Assembly: GCA_030340625.1 (NCBI GenBank)
Contig: JAOPHQ010005176.1
Coordinates: 10,001 to 74,000, forward strand
Length of the DNA: 64,000 bases
Origin: Merluccius polli
Lineage: Eukaryota; Chordata; Actinopteri; Gadiformes; Merlucciidae
Reading direction: 5' to 3'
A program made the translations under genes and the position numbers. A model generated the notes under the pieces. It was given only the letters and a program-made list of their open reading frames with translations. It was not told the origin of the DNA and made no database searches. This document shows positions 56,606 to 64,000 of this stretch, in pieces. The stretch's first letter is position 1. The number at the start of each line of letters is the position of its first letter.

Positions 56606-56746
56606 CTACTCATCAGAGCATGATCATGCTGTTGCCTTGGTGACAACCAAAACTTTAAAAAGAGAGAGTGAGAGGGTGGGATCGGTGGTGGTCCGAGGAC
56701 TATGGGAAAAAAAAGAGTTTATTTTATTTTATTGCAGGGGCAGACT

Positions 56747-56788
56747 CCCCCCCCTGGGGGGGGGGGGGGGGGCCCCCCCCCCCAGGGG
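56747..56788. repeat. C8-T-G17-C11-A-G4 palindromic homopolymer block
   Basis: C8 (56747-56754), T, G17 (56756-56772), C11 (56773-56783), A, G4 (56785-56788). CCCCTGGGG and CCCCAGGGG at the two ends make it self-complementary. Either a real snap-back G/C homopolymer or a place where read assembly is unreliable. Confidence 0.85.
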
Positions 56789-56852
56789 TGAGGTAAGTGG
56801 GAGCACACAGCCTGAGGGTCCCTGGCTCACTTGAAAGAACACTCCCTTCTTT

Positions 56853-56856
<4 letters not shown>

Positions 56857-56895
<39 letters not shown>
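56857..56895. repeat. (CT)19 microsatellite
   Basis: Perfect CT run. Confidence 0.97.
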
Positions 56896-56898
<3 letters not shown>

Positions 56899-57507
56899 CG
56901 CAGCTGCAGCTTTTAAAAGGGCAGAAAGCATTTCCAGACGACAGGGGACCTATAAGGGATCAAAGCGCTTTCAAAACGCTGGCTAATTAATAGGTGGGCA
57001 TCCGTACCCTCCCGCACCCCTCCCTCCCTCGCAACCGACCCCTTCTGTTGATGTGCACCACAGCCTACTGCTGTCGCATTGAGCTGCGTTGGAGCCATGC
57101 TGGAGAGCTACTGAGAATAAGAGGAGATGAGGGGGTGGTGGATGGGGAGAGGGAGGGGGAGAGGGGAATATCACAGCCAGAGGAAGTAACAAAATAGAGA
57201 GTGGGAATAGAGAGAGCGAGAGATAGACAAAAGGAAAATGACAAGATGAGAGGGTTCCTTTGTGTACAGGAAAAAAAAAGGCAATGTTATATGTAGGTGG
57301 TTTGGTCCCAAAATGGATATTATGCGTAGGTTGGTGTTGCGCAAAGCCTAACAAGTACCAATGTTGCTGGCTTTTCTTTTTTTGTTTGTTTTCTGAAACA
57401 ATGCCACGCGAGACTACAGCGACCTGCCCCAAAATGTATTGCATTGTGCAACAAACAAAACAGGCAAAAAAAAGAGTGTCTGCCTCAACAAGAGTCATCA
57501 GGACAGG
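56896..57507. other. Non-coding stretch, nothing firm
   Basis: Purine-rich patch at 57115-57240, otherwise unique. A 171-codon minus-strand frame passes through Pro/Ser/Leu low-complexity sequence and has no domain. Confidence 0.45.
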
Positions 57508-57725
57508 ATACTCTCACCGCATGTACGGTGTACATATTAGGACATCGTCAGACTTCAACACGCGTATTACTTCAGGCAATGCAGCTTCAGGTCACGGGGG
57601 AAAAGTATATAAGGTCTCGGTTGTTGCACAATACGGCATTGTGTCTCATTCAAAACGGCCTCAGACTCGGTCAACACGAACAAAAAGTTGTCAATCAGAC
57701 AACATGGCCTCAGGCTACACGCCGT
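57508..57725 (+). repeat. Diverged inverted repeat, left arm
   Basis: Its reverse complement matches 58290-58535: shared words include GGTGTACATATTAGGACA, CAGACTTCAA, TACTTCAGG, TTCAAAACGGC, CAGACTC, CAAAAAGTTGTCA and AGACAACATGGCC. Identity is roughly three quarters by eye. Probably two copies of one dispersed repeat in opposite orientation, or arms of an old fold-back element. A 192-codon frame over this arm is not conserved as protein in the other arm. Confidence 0.8.
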
Positions 57726-58289
57726 CCACACCGATACACAACAACGGCAGTTGTATTTTAGCACATAAACACTTTAATTTTATGAAGTTAGGAAGGGTAG
57801 TAAGGAAACACTGTTCTTATTGCACTCAAAGAAAATGACATTGGTTTGAAGATGGCAAGATGTTAAAAGCCGAGCAGATGTAATGTGCTGCCATGACAGA
57901 GGCTCCCTCCTGAGTGTGTGGTGATAGCTGGTTTATCCTGGGTGCCATGGTTACTCTGCACCACAGGTGTGCAGCCCCACCCAGCCCAGAGTCCAGTCAG
58001 TCTGACTCAGGCCAGGTGAGGCTGATTATATGTTATAAAACCAAAAATAACAATAACTTCACATTATCCCAAATTAAAAGGAAAGACAACAATACAAAAA
58101 ATCAAGGGGTGATCTCCCCGACCTGACATGACTTGGTATATATATTGGTAGAATTTCACACTGCGCACATTTTTGCGGATTGTTAAGTCACTTACATTCA
58201 CAGTACTTTTTACGTTTGCATAGTTAAGTGTACATCCGTGGTGGGAACGTTGGAGTTTGATATTGGATGCAGTTTTGTCAGATACCGTA
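57726..58289. other. Spacer between inverted arms
   Basis: Unique sequence except for a 30-base block at 57995-58024 that repeats 31973-32002 with one mismatch (AGTCAGTCTGACTC then GGCCAGGTGAGGCTG). Confidence 0.55.
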
Positions 58290-58535
58290 TACTTTAACAC
58301 TGTGTTGTCTGACTCTGACAACTTTTTGTGTTATATCATCTTCTACTCCGACACCGTTTTGTCGAAGGCCATGTTGTCTGAGTCTGAAGCCGTTTTGAAT
58401 AAGACACGTTGCCGTATTGTACAACAATACAGCAGAACTGATAAACTTTTGACCTGAAGCCGTATTTCCTGAAGTATCTGATGCTTGAAGTCTGGTGCTG
58501 TCCTAATATGTACACCATACGCATGTCTGCACACG
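58290..58535 (-). repeat. Diverged inverted repeat, right arm
   Basis: Reverse-complement partner of 57508-57725, with an extra tandem-like duplication of the GTTGTCTGA(C/G)TCTGA word (about 58302 and 58374). Confidence 0.8.
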
Positions 58536-58909
58536 ACTCCACCACCTCCATGGAACAGATATAATGTGGTACTTGGTGAACTAAACTGCTCCCCAATTCC
58601 TGACCCATCTACTGCTACAACCACCAAAGCGTGTAAAAAAGAGTTCAACCAATAATCTCGGGCCTCTAGCCCAATACGAAATATGAGGTACGAACTACAC
58701 TTGTTGTCCCAGAGGTAAGCAATGCCAAGTAAGGAAATATCCAAGGGTCCTCCTGTGTCTTTGTTGTCTTACAACTGTGACCAGGTAATGAACATTTTTA
58801 TTTATTTTAAATTGTATTTATATTGTATATTTTATATTATATTGTTTATAATATATTATATTGTATTGCATTTTTATTAAGTCTAAGAAAGTTCTGTCCG
58901 TGACCACTG
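58536..58909. other. Non-coding stretch, nothing recognised
   Basis: Unique sequence then an AT-rich TATATTGTA-type tract (58795-58880). Confidence 0.5.
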
Positions 58910-58917
58910 GTCTAATA

Positions 58918-59681
58918 CAGTGGTTCCCAACCCAGTCCTCAAGGACCCCCTGTCCTCAAGGACCCCCTGTCCATTCTTCCTTTGCCTGGGTCCTTTTTTA
59001 TAATCGTCTGCATTGATGTTTGTGATAGGGTGCACTAGGTCAGTGGTTCCCAACCCAGTCCTCAAGGACCCCCTGTCCTCAAAGACCCCCTGTCCTGCAG
59101 GTTTTTGCTCCAGCTCTACTTCTGCACACCTGACTCAATGAAGGGTGTTGTGAGAGGCAGTTTCAAGGTAAAAAAGAATGATTGAAAATGAGTCTGAGCA
59201 CCAACTATCCCTGACCCAGGAAGTTATATACACAAACAGTGAAAACGTCATAAAGGGCTGACTGTTGACGTCTTCCCCCCTCGTCCTTGTGGTGTCTGGC
59301 TCCAGCGCCAGATTGTCGCCTCCGGGTCTTATCTAAAAGATTCTTACACGTACAGCGACAATCCTGCCTGTTTTTCGCCATCATCTGACCTCACTATCTA
59401 CTCCACACATGTAACCAACAACGCAGTCATTCCGATCCTGAGGAGCTCCCCCCATGCTTACATGCCTCTGCTCATAGCTCATGACTCTGTCCTTCGTCTG
59501 CAGACAGGCACCGAGGTTAGTGTGACCCTAGTTATTGGTCATATGGTAGATATAAAATATAACCATACCTTTAAGGGCTACACATTTCATGACACCTTAA
59601 TTGAATCAGGGGTGCAGGAGTAAGGTTGGAGCAGAAACCTGCAGTACAGGGGGTCCTTGAGGACTGGTTTGGGAACCACTG
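58918..59681. mobile_element. hAT-type non-autonomous element with doubled left end
   Basis: 764 bp with CAGTGGTTCCCAACCCAGTC at the left and its inverted form ending GGGAACCACTG at the right, the well-known CAGTGGTTC hAT-type terminus. Flanking octamers GTCTAATA (58910-58917) and GTCTAGTA (59682-59689) match at 7 of 8 positions, the hAT target size. The left terminus occurs a second time at 59041-59105, and only this inner copy continues into the GCAGGTTTTTGCTCCAGC subterminal sequence that pairs with the right end (59625-59645). The centre (59200-59590) is unrecognised cargo. No transposase frame. Confidence 0.87.
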
Positions 59682-59910
59682 GTCTAGTAGACACTATGAC
59701 ACTCAATATTTGTCTGAGTGTCTGAAGATTTCCCTGTGCTGGTGTGTGGAGGTTCCTGGGGGGGGGGGGAGTGTGGGAGTGAAAGCTTCACAGAGGTGAG
59801 GGTTTTGTCATCACCGGTTGGCCCTGCGTAGCATCGATGTGCCCCACCTGACCCCGGGTCACCCCGGCCGCCTGGCTCGGTTTGCTCACCTTGTAACATC
59901 ACACACACAG
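59682..59910. other. Non-coding stretch, nothing recognised
   Basis: Unique sequence with a G10 run at 59760-59769. Confidence 0.5.
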
Positions 59911-59919
59911 ACACACACA

Positions 59920-59958
<39 letters not shown>
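59911..59958. repeat. (CA)n microsatellite
   Basis: CA repeat with a GACA interruption at its left side. Confidence 0.95.
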
Positions 59959-59959
<1 letters not shown>

Positions 59960-60552
59960 GACAACAGCAGCAAGCAACAATGACTCGTATAGGGGGAAGC
60001 CCATGGCCACAGCAAATATTTGGCAATTACGATGTGATTTTACACTGGGTTGTAGACACAGTCTTGGGGAGGAGGGGACTGTGTTGACATTTGTATTACA
60101 TGATCTGCACCGTCTTGGTGTCACACTTGTTCATGTTCAGATTTTATTACACACTCTCTTTCTTGCTCTCTCTCTCTCTCTTCATCTCTCTCTCATACAT
60201 TCTCACTCAATCTCACTTTGTATCTCTCGTTTTCTCTCCACCTCTTTTATCTGTCACATCTCTGTATGTGGCACATTTTTTTAATTATGAATTAATACAT
60301 TTATTAATTATTGTTAATTATGTACATACTATGTGAATAATTACATGGCCAGTAAAACATTTGGGAAAGAGCAGAAACAACTGGAATGGATGTATGAAAT
60401 GGTGTCTGATCCTGTTCATCCCATTTTTACAGAATTCATAAAACTGCCCTCCAGAAGACGCTAAAGCAAACAGGAACTTTCATGCCAAATGCAATAACTT
60501 TGCTAAATTCATAAACGCCCTGGAAAATGTGCCATTTGTGGACAACAAAGAA
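59959..60552. other. Non-coding stretch with CT-rich part
   Basis: CT-rich imperfect repeat at 60150-60245, otherwise AT-rich unique sequence. Confidence 0.5.

Positions 60553-60605
<53 letters not shown>
60553..60605. repeat. (ATT)18 microsatellite
   Basis: Perfect ATT run, followed by TG-rich sequence with a pure TG tract at 60633-60655. Confidence 0.97.
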
Positions 60606-60608
<3 letters not shown>

Positions 60609-60655
60609 GTGCAAGCGTGTATGTGCACGTGCTTGTGTGTGTGTGTGTGTGTGTG

Positions 60656-61308
60656 AAAATTGAACCCTAGTTTTATATGAAATGAGTTGTCAACAGGTGG
60701 TGAAGGCCTGGTTCATAATTGGAAACTTCACAGCCAACTTTACATCGCACTGCCGTGTTTTTTGTGGTACATGATGCCAGGGAACATACATAATGCATTC
60801 CTGCACTATGATACCTTTGCAAATCCTTTCATTTGTGCATCTTTTTTTCTTTAAAAAAAACACCTACATTTACCTGGATCTGCCCTTTAGCGGTGGTGCA
60901 CACATCAGAGCATCAGGGGACAAAACGACTGTTTTAATACCAGGAGGAGGATGGCATCAGTCTTTCATTCTTTAAAAAAAAGAGTTTTTTTCTGGTCTTT
61001 GAAGCTCTTTGAACCACAACGCATTGCAACTCTTTCAGGGGCAGTCATATGAAGGTGACACTGAAATGCAGAAAGCCCAGTGTGAATCCATATCATTTTG
61101 TATTTTAACAATAACAAAGAATAATAATGATAAATGGAATGACTTTCTAAAGTAAAGTTGACAAACAATATTGTTGTTTTTTTCTTAAAATGGCTTCAAG
61201 GTAATGCACTGCACCAAATAATGAATTAGACTTTAGGAAAACACGTTTAAAACTCATTGAGGTCAGTGAGGAGGCAAACCGCATAAGAGGACCAAGCGGA
61301 GGAAGAGT

Positions 61309-61309
<1 letters not shown>
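60656..61309. other. Non-coding stretch, nothing recognised
   Basis: AT-rich unique sequence with short A and T runs. Confidence 0.5.

Positions 61310-61373
<64 letters not shown>
61310..61373. repeat. (TG)32 microsatellite
   Basis: Perfect TG run. Confidence 0.98.
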
Positions 61374-61375
<2 letters not shown>

Positions 61376-61384
61376 CGTGCACAG

Positions 61385-61730
61385 CAGACGCTGGGGGTGG
61401 CTGTGCCGAGCAGCAAGAGCGTAGCCATAATGCTAATGAATGGGACTTGTTCTTAATTAAGATTAGATTTCTGTTTTATCTCGCTGCCACATCAAGGATC
61501 CTTTAGTTCCAGTCTGAAAGGCGTCTCATTGTGGCCCATTATGTGGTTGATCGACCATGTTAATTTAAACTGCGTGCCTATCGGTTAGCGACTGTAATTC
61601 TCACAGACCACAGGCTGGGTCCCTCTCGTATTAACAAGAGCACAGAGGACTAAATAAATCTCTGTTTCATTTGGGGAGCAGGACGGAGTGAGCCTGAACA
61701 CACGCTGTATGTTCAACAATGACCATGAAA
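61385..61730. promoter_or_regulatory. Enhancer-like unique island
   Basis: Repeat-free segment with TTAATTAA (61453-61460), 'CATAATGCTAATGAATGGG' (61426-61444), 'GTTGATCGACCATGTTAATT' (about 61546-61565; GTTGATCGAC is nearly palindromic) and 'AGACCACAGGC' (about 61606-61616, a RUNX-type ACCACA word). Candidate conserved non-coding element. Confidence 0.4.
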
Positions 61731-61806
61731 CAAATTAACTGTGTGTGTGTGTGTTCGTATGTACATGGGCTTGTACATGTTTATGTGTGGCGAGTTTAAC
61801 TTTGAG

Positions 61807-61833
61807 TGTGTGTGTGTGTGTGTGTGTGTGTGT
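61807..61833. repeat. (GT)13 microsatellite
   Basis: Perfect GT run; a shorter one lies at 61740-61753. Confidence 0.95.
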
Positions 61834-62044
61834 CAGGACATTACGAAGATGCAGAATATGAAAACAGCAAACAAGAAGAAAATCTATTTCCCAGTATCCT
61901 GTTGAGTGATGACAAACTGTGCTTTTCAGTTAGGAGGGCACATGATGACACTGCCCACTCCTTATCCGTCCGCCGCGGGAGTGTGCCACCAGCAGCGGAG
62001 ACGGCCGGTCCTCCCTCGCCCCCCCGAAACCCCCCGCGCAGTGC

Positions 62045-62235
62045 TACCCCGCAAAGTGCTTTTTAGTGCAATTACATGGGTTTTTACACATCAATTAGCA
62101 ATCCAATTAAGCCGGGATGTGATGAATAGCGTGGAATAGGAGTGGAGCAGCCACTGATCTCACTGATAATGATCTCGCCGATTACCCTGAACAGTCAGTG
62201 GCAACGAGAGTCAGCCACGCCAAGGTCATCAATGA
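62045..62235. promoter_or_regulatory. Enhancer-like unique island
   Basis: Repeat-free sequence with three homeodomain-type cores in about 45 bp ('GTGCAATTACATGGG', 'ATCAATTAGC' and 'CCAATTAAGCC', 62067-62113), then two 'TGATCTC' words (62156 and 62171). Candidate only. Confidence 0.38.
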
Positions 62236-62238
62236 ACA

Positions 62239-62250
62239 CCCCCCCCCCCC
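62239..62250. repeat. (C)12 homopolymer
   Basis: Cytosine run; a G-rich patch (62301-62316) and a T-rich patch follow. Confidence 0.93.
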
Positions 62251-62339
62251 ACTTTCTTATCATAGTCCATCAAAGTAATGGAGGGCTGCTTCTCAGTTGG
62301 GGCGGTGGGGGGGGGTATGTCCAAGTGATTTTTTTTTTT

Positions 62340-63960
62340 CTTTTCTTTTTTGGCTCTCATTGAATACATTTAAGAAGTTAATTGCTTAATCCTCGAGAAG
62401 TTCAAATGATGAATGATGCGTTTCTTTTTATTTCTTGATTTTTGCTCAAATCAAGATTAATGCACTTCAGTTCCCATGTCATTTCTGAAGTTCAATTATG
62501 CCGCACAGTCATACTGTTTGACTAATTTACTGATAGCTCCCCTCACTTTTTCCATTCATTCTACCCTTTCGTATGCAGGTGTTGATGACCAGGTGATGCT
62601 CACACATGCACTATCTAATTATAACTCGGTTCATTTGACCTTCTCATTCTGCTCATCGCGAGTTGCTGCTTTATAGCAGAGCACAAAATGTATATGAGTC
62701 CTTTATGTGTCTGTATAGTCACGGTGTCATGAATCCATTGTGGATGGTCGCTTGGCTCTCCTCTCCTTGTTAGGACAGTTGGGCTTTTGAGGCCTGTTTT
62801 AAGCACTCTGATGTCTAAACCAATACAGTGATTTCTGAACGTATATACTGCATATGTATATGGGCTAATATTTGACAGGTCCATGCATACATTGGTTCAT
62901 TCTAACAGGGTGAGCGGCTCTAATGGATTAGATTGGAGGCTTTTTTTTGTATTGGCCTCGTGTTTCTTGGGTCTTCTCTCACTGAATCGTCATTGTGATT
63001 AGATTTCTAAGGATCCTGCCAGAGTCGTTTAGACCTTTGTGCCTCGCTGGAAGTCCTCCCACACTGTCTTTAACAAAGTTTGACTGCATGGGTGTGTATG
63101 CAGTTTGCAATATACATGTGAAATAAAATAATGTGTGGGAAAACACTCAATAACAGAAATACATTAAAAACCAAATATGGACGGGAAAAAAAGAGAAAAT
63201 AAGAACATCACAAGGACAACATATTTATTTTAAGGATGATATGACTCCCCCTGCAGGCTGAATTCATCTGGCTAAATACATATCAATAGACAGGGACAGG
63301 GAAAGCACTTAGAAGTAGACTTACATTTTGAGAAATAAACTTCCCTTCTGCTAGAAAAGCACATGATGGAAGTGGCTGTACACCAAAGTCTATCGCAAAA
63401 CCTGAGATGAACCTGTTGGGCTTTCTGGAGGACCGGTTGGCACTCCCAGGTCCAGATGACAGCTAATAACCTCAACCTCTGAGAGGACTATGGAGGGGAA
63501 AAACATTGTGAGGAGGAATGAGCACTATAAAACTTTACACATCTATTGAATTGGTAAGACCACTGGGGGTTGGAAATGTGTTAGAAACTTTAAATGCAGT
63601 GTATGCCAGGGGCAGACATTTTGTTCATTCCTCAGCCTGACTCAAACCACACACGCTATCTGTGCTTCAATTTCTATGGATAGACACACCCACACACACA
63701 CACACCCACACAGTGCAATCTCGTTATGTCAACACAGACTCAGTCAGATGTCCATCTCAAATAGGAATCTCCAGGTAATCCTCCCAACTAATTTACATCA
63801 GGAATGCTCTTGAATTTGCATGTTCTGTTATCGCCATCCATCACTCTGTGGACAGTGTCACTGCAGAGAAGAATGAAAGAGAATAAGAAAAAATGCATTA
63901 GCCTACACTTACTGAACCGTTCACTGTTCAAGTAAATGTAAAACTATTTGATGAAAGCAT
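62340..63960. other. Non-coding stretch, nothing firm
   Basis: 62360-62480 has ATTA-type cores ('GAAGTTAATTGCTTAATCC', 62374-62392; 'AATCAAGATTAATGC', 62448-62462) and may be another regulatory island. The rest is unique sequence with an interrupted CA tract at 63685-63713. Frames of up to 89 codons have no domain. Confidence 0.45.
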
Positions 63961-63977
63961 AAAAAAAAAAAAAAAAA
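63961..63977. repeat. (A)16-17 homopolymer
   Basis: Adenine run near the window end. Confidence 0.93.
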
Positions 63978-64000
63978 GAAGCCATGTGGATTTCCACTTT

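Noticed and set aside
56735..56800. Small exon between an ATTGCAG acceptor and a GAGGTAAGT donor
   Set aside because: The supposed exon would be almost entirely G/C homopolymer.
56983..57498. 171-codon minus-strand frame
   Set aside because: Low-complexity Pro/Ser/Leu sequence from purine-rich DNA; no domain.
57260..57838. 192-codon plus-strand frame
   Set aside because: Lies in an arm of an inverted repeat; the protein reading is not preserved in the other arm.

Overview
This window looks like a non-coding, repeat-rich piece of a teleost fish genome. The reasons are the very dense (CA/TG)n and other microsatellites, a tRNA-derived SINE and L2-type LINE 3' ends with the fish-type 'AGCGTCTGCTAAATG' tail, hAT-type and TTAA-target non-autonomous DNA elements, and remains of gene families (SAMD3-like and a companion family) that are multiplied in fish genomes. 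The microsatellite density would suit a gadiform-like genome, but the species cannot be fixed from the sequence. I recognise no exon of a normal host protein gene. Every protein-like signal is a broken transposon-type gene, apart from one unassigned open stretch (31140-31745) and one weak exon candidate (48929-49187).

Layout. 1-12.2 kb is mostly unique sequence with several compact islands that resemble developmental enhancers, simple repeats, a SINE (3203-3365) and a possible Merlin/IS1595-type transposase scrap (8700-8921). 12.2-14.3 kb holds a 735-bp TTAA-flanked inverted-repeat element (12221-12955), very long TG tracts and a 329-bp fold-back element with a 42-bp perfect palindrome (13953-14281). 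14.5-22 kb alternates enhancer-like islands, a 270-bp direct repeat pair (16775 and 17398) and an L2 3' end (20555-20965). 22.1-25.4 kb is a dispersed-repeat block followed by the most unusual object here: a 2340-bp hAT-type element (23031-25370) with a perfect 8-bp target duplication, a second internal copy of its own left end, and a head-to-head array of about nine tRNA-like units.

25.4-44.8 kb is again mostly unique, with homeodomain-motif-rich islands (27.3-27.9, 32.4-33.3, 36.1 and 43.7-44.5 kb), a 17-bp perfect hairpin (27131-27171), (GAA)n and (CTT)n tracts, and a decayed L2-like 3' end. 44.8-46.1 kb is an antisense LINE reverse-transcriptase pseudogene. 53.9-56.6 kb is a cluster of dead mobile-type genes: a SAMD3-like pseudogene fused to a fragment of a second fish repeat-gene family (minus strand), then a LINE ORF2 C-terminus whose catalytic segment is deleted (plus strand). 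57.5-59.7 kb has a diverged 200-bp inverted repeat and a 764-bp hAT-type element that also carries a doubled left end. The last 4 kb is unique sequence with two more enhancer-like islands.

No genes here work together as a pathway. The best reading is a gene desert or very large intron, possibly a regulatory landscape of a developmental gene, into which mobile elements have inserted between conserved-looking islands. Those islands are judged only from motif content and lack of simple repeats; cross-species alignment would be needed to confirm them. Boundaries of elements with target duplications are firm; boundaries of decayed elements are approximate.
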